Of a stretch of 64,000 nt of DNA, positions 27,412 through 37,600 are shown one piece after another. Source of the stretch: CAZXYS01 sp964645005 (GTDB lineage: Bacteria; Bacteroidota; Ignavibacteria; Kapaibacteriales; UBA2268); NCBI GenBank assembly GCA_964645005.1, contig CAZXYS010000014.1:1-64000 (forward strand), read 5' to 3'. The position numbers and the translations under genes were made by a program. Below the pieces are notes generated by a model, which was not told where the DNA came from, searched no databases, and saw only the letters and a list, made by a program, of their open reading frames with translations. Numbering within the stretch: position 1 is the first letter of the stretch; each line of letters opens with the position of its first letter.

Positions 27412-27957
27412 TCATTTGACCAGCTTGGAAATAGCCTTGAATTCATCTGTACCCGAATAGACAAGCAGTTCAAACAAAATTGATTCATAAGTCGAAATTC
27501 TCGCACCTTCTTGTCTCATTCTTTCGATAGCCACAGCTTTATCATTTGGATTCCTGGACGATACACAATCCTCGATTACAACAGGCAGGTAATTCTTTTC
27601 TATGAGGTCTATCACTGTCTGCAGAACACAAACATGAGCTTCAATTCCAGCCACTATTACAAATTCCTTGTTTTGTTTTTCAAATTCGTTCATAAAATTA
27701 ATATCATCACAGCAACTGAAAGCCATTTTTTCCAGTGGTTTATAATCTCTCGCAAGGGCTTTTTGCACATGGGGTATAGTTTGTCCCAGACCTTTAGTAT
27801 ATTGTTCTGTCACTGTTATAGGTAATTCGAGGATCTTCAATCCTTCTATCAATTTTGAAATTTTTTGTTCCAGTTCAATATTTTCATAAATATGAGGGAA
27901 AAGCTTGCTTTGAATATCAATCATCAAAGATGTTGTATTTTCTCTGTTGATTCTCAT
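27412..27957 (-). CDS. Isochorismatase-family cysteine hydrolase
   Basis: A 181-residue cytoplasmic enzyme of the isochorismatase-like superfamily. The catalytic triad is readable: Asp14 (SLMIDIQSKLF), Lys77 (PLEKMAFSCC) and nucleophilic Cys110 (VAGIEAHVCVLQT). The cis-peptide before the Cys is supported by the GIEAHVC motif. This subgroup (with EQYTKGLGQTIPHV) is widespread and includes hydrolases of small amides or esters; it lacks the carrier-protein domain of true isochorismatases. The substrate is unknown. Nothing in its neighbours (comF, MauE) suggests a pathway. Confidence 0.88.
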   Translation of the reverse strand: MRINRENTTSLMIDIQSKLFPHIYENIELEQKISKLIEGLKILELPITVTEQYTKGLGQTIPHVQKALARDYKPLEKMAFSCCDDINFMNEFEKQNKEFVIVAGIEAHVCVLQTVIDLIEKNYLPVVIEDCVSSRNPNDKAVAIERMRQEGARISTYESILFELLVYSGTDEFKAISKLVK

Positions 27958-28013
27958 GATTTTCCTTTCAAAAAACTAAAATTAATGATATCAATTTTTC
28001 AAATTATAAATTT

Positions 28014-28742
28014 TTACGCTCTTGCCAAAGTGGCTCCGTCCACTCTGCGAGCGCCCATTTCAAGAAGAGCTTCTGCACAGGCATTAATTGTTGATCCAGT
28101 TGTTAACACGTCATCTATGAGTAAGAAGGCTCTGCCAGCAACGTCCACTTTTTTGGAAGCTTTTCGAAAAGCGCCTGTGACATTCTTTTTTCTTTGTGAT
28201 GCATCAAGAGCTGTTTGAGTCTGAGTGTAGCGTACTCTTTTTAAGATTTGTTTGTCAAATGGTATATTCAGGGCTTTGCTGACACCTTCCGCTATGAAAT
28301 CGGATTGATTGAATCCCCGCTCTCTTTGCTTTACTTTATGGATAGGAACGGGAATGATAGCACTATAATCAGTGCTTTCCACAGTAGATATTAATTTGCC
28401 GAGCAATTTTCCCAATTCTTTTCCAATGTCATGTAATTTGCGGTATTTCATTGTGTGGATGATCTGCATGTAGTCAAAATCCTCCTTCAGGTACATCAAA
28501 GAAAATATCTTTGTAAGGGCAATTTCATCAGCGGGAAAATTTAGAAGAAGTTCCGCGTGAAGCTCGTCCGGTTGAGGTGCCAGGGGCATCGAATCTATGC
28601 ACTTAGTGCAGATGTAGGAAAAATCTGCTCCCTGAGCAATCCTGTCCCGGCATATCTCGCAGTGTTTGGGCGCTATGGTGTCAAATATGGAATTATAGAT
28701 GGATTTGGTAAATCCTGATAAAATATTTTGCTGCAATGGCAT
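28014..28742 (-). CDS. comF: ComF-family phosphoribosyltransferase-like protein
   Basis: A 242-residue protein. An N-terminal zinc ribbon with two Cys pairs (HCEICRD and ICTKCID, about residues 28-53) precedes a type I phosphoribosyltransferase fold with the PRPP loop FLLIDDVLTTGSTINACAEA near residue 210. YSAIIPVPIHKVKQRERGFN is the family's signature. ComF proteins are needed for DNA uptake and processing in competent bacteria, and the family is widespread outside them; the exact reaction is not established. It is 12 bp downstream of the MauE-like gene on the same strand, so the two likely share a transcript. Confidence 0.93.
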   Translation of the reverse strand: MPLQQNILSGFTKSIYNSIFDTIAPKHCEICRDRIAQGADFSYICTKCIDSMPLAPQPDELHAELLLNFPADEIALTKIFSLMYLKEDFDYMQIIHTMKYRKLHDIGKELGKLLGKLISTVESTDYSAIIPVPIHKVKQRERGFNQSDFIAEGVSKALNIPFDKQILKRVRYTQTQTALDASQRKKNVTGAFRKASKKVDVAGRAFLLIDDVLTTGSTINACAEALLEMGARRVDGATLARA

Positions 28743-28754
28743 TTGAATTTGTCT

Positions 28755-29204
28755 TTATATTTCTCTTTTAATCAGATTTTCCAATGTAAGTTTTTTTACC
28801 GGAAAATAAAAGATATAAATTGAACAAATCAGCAAAGCTATGTCTTCAATGATCTTTTCCCAGCCTATCTTGCCGCCTGTACCACAACCACAATCTGCGT
28901 TTATACCCTTCAAAGTTGCTATTAATAAAGCTGCGATGAATATTATAAGTAAAATACCCGAAAGAACGGCGCTGGTTTTTAATCTTATACCCAAAACAAG
29001 GAAGACACCGATCACCAGTTCCAACCAGGGGAGAACCAATGCCATCAGATTTATGGAACTGTCAAACAGTATTCCGTAATTCTCTATCTGGTTTGCAAAT
29101 TCCAGTGGATTAAGAATTTTATCTACCGATGCAATCAGAAAAACAACACCTAAAATCAGCCGGGCTAAAAGGCTCAAAAACGGGTTCTCCAGTATCTTTT
29201 TCAT
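28755..29204 (-). CDS. MauE/DoxX-family redox-associated membrane protein
   Basis: A 149-residue inner-membrane protein with four segments: LLARLILGVVFLIASVDKIL, LMALVLPWLELVIGVFLVLG, AVLSGILLIIFIAALLIATL and EDIALLICSIYIFYF. The motif GINADCGCGTGGKIG after the third segment is the vicinal cysteine pair characteristic of the MauE subgroup. These proteins are linked to periplasmic disulfide or electron-transfer reactions, often near rhodanese or thioredoxin-like partners. No such partner is next to it here; the downstream gene is comF. Confidence 0.88.
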   Translation of the reverse strand: MKKILENPFLSLLARLILGVVFLIASVDKILNPLEFANQIENYGILFDSSINLMALVLPWLELVIGVFLVLGIRLKTSAVLSGILLIIFIAALLIATLKGINADCGCGTGGKIGWEKIIEDIALLICSIYIFYFPVKKLTLENLIKREI

Positions 29205-29454
29205 AATCTCTATGTTAAAAATTTATCAGTCACTTTAAAATAATTTATAAAGACTATTGAGACCTTTTTATATTTGATTATTTACAAACAGACGGACTCT
29301 CTATATATGATAAAGCACTTAGTCATAATGAAGTAAAATCACTTTACGAAAAGTAATATCATGTATTATCTGTAAATGACTTTGTAACTTCTATAAAAAA
29401 TTATAATTTGCAAAGTTATTAATTTACAATTAACAAAATTTGGCGGATTATAAA

Positions 29455-30798
29455 ATGTCATTTATAAGATCAATATCGGGTATCAGAGCAACTCTTGGGG
29501 ATGGGCTGATACCCGATTTAATTGCTAAATATGCTGCGGGCTTTGCTAATTATCTTCCTGAAGGTCAAATCATTATTGGCAGAGACGGCAGACCGTCAGG
29601 TATCTGGATGGAACATTTGGTTGCCGGTACTCTTGCAGCTTGCGGAAGAGAAGTCACCATTATTGGTGCAGTTCCCACACCAACCGTACAATTAACTGTC
29701 GAAAAAAGTGACGCAGCGGGAGGTATATCAATTACTGCATCTCATAATCCGCAGGAATGGAACGGACTTAAATTTCTCAATGGGAATGGTGTTTTTCTTA
29801 ACAAAGAGGAAAATCTTGAATTCTGGAATCATATTGATAAGAATAAACTGCTCTATTCCCTAAATCCATCGGAAACAAAAATTACGTATGACCTTAAAGC
29901 CGTTGATAGACATATTATCTCAGTGATAAATATCCTGGAAGATATTAAAATTATCCGTAAGAAAAACTATTTTGCAGTCGTCGATGCTGTCAATGCTTCA
30001 GGTTCGATAGCTGTGCCGGAGCTGCTTAATGCACTTGGCTGTAGAATCAACTGCCTTCACTGCGATGCTTCGGGAATTTTCCCGCATACACCTGAGCCGG
30101 TTCCCGATAATTTGACCGAGCTGGCTAAAACAGTTAAATCCGTCTCTGCTCATATCGGGATAGCTGTTGATCCCGATGCCGATCGACTTGTGCTGATTGA
30201 TGAAAAAGGGAATTCAATTGGAGAGGAGAAGACTATTGCCCTGGCTGTTAAATCAGTTTTAAGTTCGGAAGAAGTTGGTGATGAACCGAATGTGGTTGTG
30301 AATTACTCTACCAGCAGAATGGTTGACGATGTATGTGAAGAATTTGGTGCCAAGCTATATCGCTCGCCGGTAGGAGAAATAAACGTAGTGGAAAAAATGA
30401 AGCAAACTGAAGCTGTCATCGGTGGCGAAGGCAGCGGGGGAGTGATATATCCCGAATGTCATTACGGACGGGATTCTCTTGTAGGGATAGCGCTTATCAT
30501 GAAACTAATGGCTGAGTCAGATAAAACGCTCACTCAATTATCCGCAGAATTTACGGATTACAAGATGATAAAGCTTAAAAGAGAATTCCACGGCGATATA
30601 AGGGAGACTTCGGACAAAATTGAGAACGAATTTCCAAGAGACAGCATAACACGTGATGACGGCATAAAAATAGATCTTGAAGAAGGCTGGGTTCAACTGC
30701 GCACCTCAAATACAGAACCTATTGTCAGAATAATCGCCGAAGCCCGAACACAGGAAGAAGCTCGGCAATTAACTGACAAGATTATAGCTTTATTGTAA
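29455..30798 (+). CDS. Phosphohexomutase (phosphoglucosamine mutase-like)
   Basis: About 447 residues. I start it at the ATG at 29455, because the in-frame position upstream (29440) is only a TTG and homologues begin just before SISGIRATLGDGL. The active-site phosphoserine is Ser96 in ISITASHNPQEWNGLKF. The metal-binding loop is DPDADRLVLIDEKG, the sugar-binding loop is IGGEGSGGVIYPEC, and the phosphate-binding loop is RTSNTEPIVRIIAE. It interconverts 1- and 6-phosphates of glucosamine, mannose or glucose in the cytoplasm. The GlmM role (cell-wall UDP-GlcNAc) is plausible but not proven; mannose mutases share these motifs. It is monocistronic and has no clear terminator before the repeats at 30887. 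Confidence 0.9.
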   Translation: MSFIRSISGIRATLGDGLIPDLIAKYAAGFANYLPEGQIIIGRDGRPSGIWMEHLVAGTLAACGREVTIIGAVPTPTVQLTVEKSDAAGGISITASHNPQEWNGLKFLNGNGVFLNKEENLEFWNHIDKNKLLYSLNPSETKITYDLKAVDRHIISVINILEDIKIIRKKNYFAVVDAVNASGSIAVPELLNALGCRINCLHCDASGIFPHTPEPVPDNLTELAKTVKSVSAHIGIAVDPDADRLVLIDEKGNSIGEEKTIALAVKSVLSSEEVGDEPNVVVNYSTSRMVDDVCEEFGAKLYRSPVGEINVVEKMKQTEAVIGGEGSGGVIYPECHYGRDSLVGIALIMKLMAESDKTLTQLSAEFTDYKMIKLKREFHGDIRETSDKIENEFPRDSITRDDGIKIDLEEGWVQLRTSNTEPIVRIIAEARTQEEARQLTDKIIALL

Positions 30799-30886
30799 TG
30801 TCCTCTTAGTCAGCGTAAAAGTATTAAACCCAATTTTTGCATTAGAAAAACATCTATCAGAATAAATAGCTTAACTTTAAGAACTT

Positions 30887-30953
30887 AACCACCCCTTCTT
30901 TTCCCCTCCTTAGTAAGGAGGGGAGTGAAGCCGGAGGCTTTACCGGGTGGTTC
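30887..30953. repeat. Intact copy of the palindromic repeat
   Basis: Outer arms AACCACCCC and GGGTGGTT surround a hairpin CCCCTCCTTAGTAAGGAGGGG. The segment GTGAAGCCGGAGGCTTTACC lies on the right side. The same repeat is split by a MITE at 14085-14272 and partly present at 17372-17410. It lies in the 347-bp gap 30799-31145. Confidence 0.7.
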
Positions 30954-31022
30954 TTATAATTTACCAAATTGTAATATTTTAGTAGGATTGATGATTTCTA
31001 ATGAAATATCCGGGTTAAAGCA

Positions 31023-31095
31023 AGGTATCATTGCGAGGAGCATAGCGACGAAGCAATCTCAAGCTAATGTGACTGCATCGCATTAAACGATACCT
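31023..31095. repeat. REP-like repeat with short inverted ends
   Basis: Ends AGGTATC and GATACCT (31023 and 31089-31095) enclose ATTGCGAGGAGCATAGCGAC, then GAAGCAATCTC and CTGCATCGCATTAAAC. This motif, a pairing of TTGCGAGG with a later GCATCGCA, is a common dispersed repeat in many bacterial genomes. It lies beyond the stop of pepE, so it could serve as an mRNA 3' structure. Confidence 0.5.
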
Positions 31096-31145
31096 GGCTA
31101 ATTTTTATCTTCAATACAAAATCAGATATTGATGATATCAATAAG

Positions 31146-31850
31146 TTAAATTTCAATTTTTTCATTAACATCTAACTCATAAGGCTCTTTATTTTTTTGA
31201 AATATTCGTGCCCCATTTATTCCGACCAATTTTATAGTTTCACCCTCTGTCCGGATCGAGCAACCTTCCCGCAATCCAATAACTACAGTATCGTTGTATG
31301 CGTGAAATTCATTTATCCTTGTTTCGCGTGTCTCTCCTTTATGTGTTGAACCGTGTTCCGGATCAAGATAATGAGGATTTATCTGATATGGGAAAACATC
31401 TATGGCTTTGAAACTGCTGATCTCCATTATGGGCATATCGTTTGTAGTCATTATTGAAGGACAGGCAGCATTTGAACCAGCGCTGGTTCCTATATATGGC
31501 ATACCTTTATTTACTTTATCCCTGATGGCATCAAGCAAATTGTATTTCTGCAATTGACCGAGTAGTACAAAGGAATTGCCGCCCCCGATGAAAACAGCTT
31601 CCGCATTCTCTCCAGCCTGTTTGGGATCGTCGTATTCATGAACAGAGTCAAGCTGATAGCCCATTTTTTCAAATCGTTCCCTTGCCTTTGACGTATATTC
31701 ATCATGGCTTATTCCGCTGGGTCTGGCAAATGGTACGAAAGTTACCTTTTTTACATCTTTGCCGAGGAAATCCGTTATTTCATCTGCACAATGATCCAAA
31801 TAACCGCTGCCGTGAAGCGTGGAATTGCTAATCAATAGTAATCGTTTCAT
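31146..31850 (-). CDS. pepE: Dipeptidase E (peptidase S51)
   Basis: I start this at the ATG at 31850, seven codons inside the longest frame, because GGAAGAAGAT lies just before it and MKRLLLISNST is the family start. The protein has about 234 residues. It is a class I glutamine-amidotransferase-like fold in which the nucleophile is Ser in YIGTSAGSNAACPS; VFIGGGNSFVLL is the preceding glycine loop; NPHYLDPEHGS and INEFHAYNDTVVIGLREG contain the His and an acidic residue of the triad. It cleaves N-terminal Asp-X dipeptides in the cytoplasm. The gene stands alone. Confidence 0.92.
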   Translation of the reverse strand: MKRLLLISNSTLHGSGYLDHCADEITDFLGKDVKKVTFVPFARPSGISHDEYTSKARERFEKMGYQLDSVHEYDDPKQAGENAEAVFIGGGNSFVLLGQLQKYNLLDAIRDKVNKGMPYIGTSAGSNAACPSIMTTNDMPIMEISSFKAIDVFPYQINPHYLDPEHGSTHKGETRETRINEFHAYNDTVVIGLREGCSIRTEGETIKLVGINGARIFQKNKEPYELDVNEKIEI

Positions 31851-32018
31851 ATCTTCTTCCGTTTTTTTCAAAATTTTCTTTACAAATTTCTAAAAATTTA
31901 CTTACAATTTTAAAAGCGTTTCAGAGATTTTGCTAAATTGGTTATTTTGTAATTTACAAAAAAATGAAAATGTTACTTTTTATCATTTTTTCAGTCATTT
32001 TATTAACTGGAGCAAGCT

Positions 32019-32447
32019 TTGATCGATCTTAATAATTTAGAGTCTTTAATAGCATTATTCTGGTTCATCATCATATTGACGATGTATAATTCATGGCGGC
32101 TGGCTGTGTTAATTTACAGATTGAAATTTAATTTTTGGAAAAAGTTAAAATATAAGATGAAACGAAAAAATCTGGTTATATTTATTATAGGTCTGATCTT
32201 ATTTTTCTTAGGCTGGTATTTCCTGACTACTCGAGAATATATGCCAACGTATTCATATCTTACAATTGGCTTAAGCATTATCCTTTCGGGTTATCATGTA
32301 TATCAGCAGCTGCTTCGTTTTAAATGGGCGCCTTGGCGGGTTCTTTTAACCAGGATAGGTATATTGAAGCACGTTATAGCTGCTTTTGCGGCTGTTTTTT
32401 TTACGGGAGTACCGATCTTAATTATATTTTATGGCATAATTTCATGA
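32019..32447 (+). CDS. Four-helix membrane protein, function unknown
   Basis: A 142-residue protein with a likely TTG start, supported by TGGAG six bases upstream; the first ATG would remove most of the first membrane segment. Membrane segments are LIALFWFIIILTMYNSW, LVIFIIGLILFFLGWYFL, YLTIGLSIILSGYHVYQQLL and VIAAFAAVFFTGVPILIIFY, with a lysine-rich loop between segments one and two. I cannot match a family. It lies 50 bp upstream of the TonB-receptor-like gene on the same strand, and the two may be co-transcribed. Confidence 0.65.
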   Translation: MIDLNNLESLIALFWFIIILTMYNSWRLAVLIYRLKFNFWKKLKYKMKRKNLVIFIIGLILFFLGWYFLTTREYMPTYSYLTIGLSIILSGYHVYQQLLRFKWAPWRVLLTRIGILKHVIAAFAAVFFTGVPILIIFYGIIS

Positions 32448-32496
32448 GCAATACGGACTGATTTTGAAGAATGAAAGAATAAACGGAAAAAACGCT

Positions 32497-34605
32497 ATGA
32501 CTAATGCTGAATACTCAGCTAAATATATACATATCATTTTCTTAGCTCTTTTGCTAATAATTTTTTTAAAAAATGATCTTCATTCACAGACAAAAAAAAA
32601 GCATCGGCTTCCCGGAACCACTGAGAAAAGCGATTCCCTGATTATTGCTCCAAAGGACAGTCTGATGACGGCGGATTCATTGAATCAAATCTCCGATACA
32701 ACCGCTGCTGCTGACACAACCATAAAGAAAGACACTATCCCTTTATATACTCCGCTTTACACACATGGAAGCATTTCTCTTACGCCTATGACCAAGTTTA
32801 GGAATATAAGAAAAGAAGATCTGCTCAAAGTGAATTATGTTTCTATATCTGAAATATTAAATAAAAAGCTTCCGATATATCCACTTTCGCTTGATGGTCA
32901 TATACTTTACAATCATTTTTCTATCATGGGCGCGGCGCCAACAAATACGGCATTTACTTTCAATGGAAGAACATTGAACGATCCGGAGTTCGGCACGCTC
33001 AATCCCGAACAAATACCCCCTGAATTTCTGGAAAGTGCTGAAATTCTTGTTGGCAGTGATGCTGTTATTTTTGGAGATAATTCATCAGGAGCCCTTATTA
33101 ACATCCAGGAGATAAGATACAACACAGGGCAGCCGTATACACGGATGTGGTTAGGGGAAGCCGGTTATAAATTCTTAGGTGTTGATGGAATTTACAGTCA
33201 GAATTTCAAGAAGAACTGGAATTTTAATTTTGGCTTCAGGAGATTAGCCGGCGATAATAGATTTGAAAATTCAGCCGCGGACAATTGGAATGTAAGGGGA
33301 ATTTTAAGATGGAATCCATCCAACAGAACAAGTATATCCTTTGTCGAAAATTTTACAAATTTCGGAATGGGATTAAATGGCGGTGTTGATGAAACGGCAA
33401 CGCCGAGCGAATTCTACTGCGATGAGATCCGCGCTCAAACACTATATACAACGATGGCTGAAAGAATTTTCCGCCATGATATGACGATGACCTTCAGTCA
33501 TTATCTCGCCGAGGATTCAATATCAGCGGTTTCAGGGACGCTTTATCTGACAAGAACGTACTGGGACAGAGACCGTTCTGAAGGCATTCTCTTTGCCGAA
33601 CCAAAAGCTGAGACAAATTACAGCTACATTAATTTCTTCACTGGAGCCACAGGTAAGTACGAGCAGAATATAACAAAATATTTCAACTTAAATGCAGGTG
33701 GAGAGATAAATTATAATGAAATCCCATCCTCTCCATATACAGATGAATGGTTCGGAATTAATATGACTGGCTTCGGCAGGCTTGAAATAGACAATCTCCT
33801 GCCCCATACGAAGCTTAGTGGTGGTATCAGATTAGGAGCGTTGTATGGGCAAATAAAAAATTCCTTTGGTGCCAAAGCGATTTTCAATATCACTGACAGC
33901 TTTTTAATTACCGCAGATGTATCCCGCTCTGAGAGAATTCCGTCTTTATCGGAAATAAAAACTGCCAACAAGGAGAATAACACTTTGTTTTATCTTGATG
34001 CCAAACTTAATAAGAAGTATTTTAGTATTAATGGTGGTATATTCACAAGGTTAGTTGGTTCGCCAATATTACATGATACACTCCAAAATGATCGTGGTAC
34101 GGTTATCGGCACCAGAGCATACAATGGAGATTCAAGAAAGGCTCTGGGAGCTTATTTCGGTTTGAGTTGGAAAATTCTCAAACATTTCAAAATTCTACCG
34201 GTTTATGATGACGGAAATTTGAATATAGCATTCAAAGGTCAAACGAATCTAACATTTACAGATGAAGAAAGAGATTATCGTCTTCCATTGTTATTTGGTA
34301 ATCTGGAAATTTTCTATCAGGGGCTTGCCGGGCACAGCTTAATGAATATTGGGATTAGCACATCTGTTACTACTATTTTTGAAGGTGAACGATATATCCC
34401 CTCTAGCAGAGCTTATGTCCCGTATTATATCAGGGACAACTTTTCGTTTAACGGGATCGATATATTTGCCGAATTGAAACTCGGAAATGCTTATCTCCGG
34501 TTAATGCTTGAAAATGCACTATCCCAGTGCTATTACTATGTCCCTATCTATCCTCAATTCGACAGAAACATAAGATTGATGGTCTCGTGGTCATTTTTCG
34601 AATAA
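32497..34605 (+). CDS. Outer-membrane receptor-like protein with plug and beta-barrel
   Basis: About 702 residues from the ATG at 32497 (a TTG start at 32464 is possible). The signal peptide IIFLALLLIIFLKNDLHSQ precedes a polar Ser/Thr/Asp-rich linker and a short TonB plug-like domain (SISEILNKKLPIYPLSLDGH, FEFNGRTL-like TFNGRTLNDPEFGTLNPEQI, AEILVGSDAVIFGDNSSGAL). A beta-barrel of roughly twenty strands follows (for example NWNFNFGFRRLAGDNRF) to a C-terminal Phe. No obvious TonB box and no carboxypeptidase-like domain are present. Its 3' end converges on the C25 peptidase gene with one base between the two coding ends. It may import an unknown ligand or act in secretion. Confidence 0.75.
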   Translation: MTNAEYSAKYIHIIFLALLLIIFLKNDLHSQTKKKHRLPGTTEKSDSLIIAPKDSLMTADSLNQISDTTAAADTTIKKDTIPLYTPLYTHGSISLTPMTKFRNIRKEDLLKVNYVSISEILNKKLPIYPLSLDGHILYNHFSIMGAAPTNTAFTFNGRTLNDPEFGTLNPEQIPPEFLESAEILVGSDAVIFGDNSSGALINIQEIRYNTGQPYTRMWLGEAGYKFLGVDGIYSQNFKKNWNFNFGFRRLAGDNRFENSAADNWNVRGILRWNPSNRTSISFVENFTNFGMGLNGGVDETATPSEFYCDEIRAQTLYTTMAERIFRHDMTMTFSHYLAEDSISAVSGTLYLTRTYWDRDRSEGILFAEPKAETNYSYINFFTGATGKYEQNITKYFNLNAGGEINYNEIPSSPYTDEWFGINMTGFGRLEIDNLLPHTKLSGGIRLGALYGQIKNSFGAKAIFNITDSFLITADVSRSERIPSLSEIKTANKENNTLFYLDAKLNKKYFSINGGIFTRLVGSPILHDTLQNDRGTVIGTRAYNGDSRKALGAYFGLSWKILKHFKILPVYDDGNLNIAFKGQTNLTFTDEERDYRLPLLFGNLEIFYQGLAGHSLMNIGISTSVTTIFEGERYIPSSRAYVPYYIRDNFSFNGIDIFAELKLGNAYLRLMLENALSQCYYYVPIYPQFDRNIRLMVSWSFFE

Positions 34606-34606
34606 T

Positions 34607-37600
34607 CTATCGATTAATCATTAAAGAACCTGTCACGGGTTCGACGTAAAGCACATTTTCAACGTTAATTCTATAATAATACGCTCCAACAGGTACTTTT
34701 CTGCCTTTTTTGTCAAAGCCGTCCCAATAAATCTCATTTTCACCAAGGGATAGGTCTTTTTCCAGAGTCCTGATATGCTGTCCAACAGGATTATAGATCC
34801 GAATAACAGCAGTTCCGGCGTTTTCCGGTGCTTTATAAGTTAGATTGAATGTCGTATTTTGTTCAAAAGGGTTGGGATAGTTCTTGTATTCAGTTATTTC
34901 ATAGTTCCTGTTGATATTGAATCTATAAAGCACTGTATCCTTGTTTCCTGTTGCATCTTCTGCAGTAACCTGTATCCAGTGTTCCGTGAACTCGCTTGTT
35001 TGATCAAGTGAATCAGGTCTTAGTCTTAACAACAACTTGTATGACGGATTCTGAGGATCCGGCTCTTTTATAAAATTATATTCTTTTGTATTATCCTGAT
35101 TTTGATAATAACCGTTTATCTTAACTCTGATATTATCATTCGGTATCTCCAGTGGTGAATTATCATATATATTTATTTCGAACAGCGGGTTTTTAGGCAA
35201 ATAAATACCTTCGTATAATTCCTGGCTGCCCGAGATAACCACAATTTGAGGTTGTTCCTGATCTTCTCTGACATTTAAGATCGATTTTGCGGAATTATTA
35301 AATTTGTAAATGTCCATATCGGTACCATCCGGAGATAGTTGGAAGTTAACATCGTTTTCCGGATTATAACTCTTTGTGTTTACTATGAACTTTTCTTCAA
35401 CTCTTTCATCAGGAAGCAAATGACTCTTTGAAAAATCAAATTGATCAATTACAACATCTTCGGAGGATACTTCAGTATTGACTTTTACCTGATCGGCAGT
35501 TGTTCTAAGAGAAATATTCCGTATGGCAAAACCTATCTCCGTTTCTAAACCTCGCAGAACGGGAGTCTGTGATATTTTTATACTGCTCCTGGGGATTGCA
35601 AGTTCCGGTTGAGGAATAAATTCTGATCGTATCTCCGAAATATAAGGCTCTTCTTTTATATTTTCGCCTCTGTTAAGAGTAATATCAATATCTATATAAG
35701 GATAATTCCCTGCTGATATTCTTGATAGATCTACCTTTCCGAATTCATCAAACTCCAGTAATAAGTCCTTTTGGCTGCCGGAGACATTGTAACCTTGTAC
35801 TATACCTTTAAGTTCGGTTAGATTGGGGGCAGTACTTCCGTCAATACTGAAATTCTTCCATTCTTTAGCAGGTCCGATTCTGATGGTTTGCACACTTGCG
35901 GCTGTATCGTAAATAGGAACTTTTCCGTCGATTACAGCATCCCTGCCTTCGGGATCATGAGCTTCCACAACTTCATCCGGTACTGCATCTTTGAATGAAA
36001 ACATTGCGTAGGAGGAGGATTTTTTAACGGAATCAAACAATGTTGTTGAAAATTCTTCTCTGAATACTTTTTTAAGTGTATCTATTGAACCAATGCTGGG
36101 AGGTGTACGCTTTGAAATGGGTACTTCGAAAGACCTGTCACAGGTAGCTATGAACACGTAATGGTTATTATTTATTGAATCTCTGATAAAATTAACCAGC
36201 TTTATCGATGAGGAATCATCCTTCCATGTGTCAAAGCCATGTATCTTTCCTTCACCTGTATTTTTGGAGATAGTTACTACGCTGAAGCCCCTTGCATATT
36301 CGGTGTTTACATAAACATCAGAGTTTATTTCAATATTAGCCCATCTTTTAGAAGGCGGAGTTCCCTTTGATGAAAGGCAGTAATAATCCACTTGTTTGTC
36401 AGGAATTTTATATTTGCCATGATTTTCATTGGTCAAATTGAAATTATGTTTGTTCGATGATAATTCCTCAGCAGTATTTTGACTCCAATGTACAATTTCG
36501 CTGCCGCCTGTTTCAGAAGCATAAAAAGGTACTTTTAGCCATGTACTGAATTCTTGCTCATTCATGTTTCTTAATCTTGCGAAGAACCAGTAAGATGTAC
36601 CATTTTCCAGTTCAATATCCGGTTTCCACTGGATGAAGGATTCATCAATATCAAGGTCATCCGTATTTGCGCTGATAAGTGCATTCGCGCTGTCGACAGA
36701 TGAAGTTTTTAGATGCATCTCGTATTCAAATTCACCTTCCTCAGCAAAGAGGTTTAATACCCTGAAGATCGGTTCACTGGAATTCACATCCCAGAATGCC
36801 ATGGGATCAAGGACTGATACTCCCGGGGCGAACACATCTATGGTAGCTGAGACAGCATTATTTTCTCGATGAATCTCATTAGTTTCCTTCTCCGGGTCAA
36901 TAATAACATCGATCACATGCTGCCCGGGCATATCTTTCACAGGTATTTTAAATGAGAAATTCTCATTATAGCAGGTACCGTTAATTTCAAAATCATAAAT
37001 ATCAGTTTTTCCATTGTAAATCCTTATAACCCTGACGATGTATGGCTCCGGCAGTGATGTCCCGGCATTATAAATCGAACCGGAAATGGTCACCGAGTCA
37101 TTTTCTGTGGTGATTATACTTGAACCTTCCTCAGATGCTAATTGAAAGTCACCTTTAAGGAAATATAGATCGGGAACTGTATCAATTTTAATTCTGGTAT
37201 ATGGATCGCCCAGATACAGATAGTGTTCCAGAGCCCTTAATTCCAGGTCATTTTTTGTTGATAAGGAAGCCTTGCCTGCAAAGAAAATCTCACCAAGTTC
37301 TCTTTTAGCATCTTGTTCCATACCCTGAAGCATGTAATACATTATCTTTTTCTCAATAAGGGCACTGCTTACGGCTGTAGCACCCATAGACGCTATAGCC
37401 CCTTTCTCCGGAGCCATCAGATAAGATTCATTTCGGGAGTAAACTTTTGGATTGGCAAATTCACCTGAATTACAGGAAAGCGTAGAAAAAATAAAATACT
37501 TGCCGTAATTATTCAGGGTCTGCACCTGCCAACCATCCAAATCAAAATATTCTGCTGAACCATGACCAAGGAAATTAGCCCATACTACCCCATCATTTAT

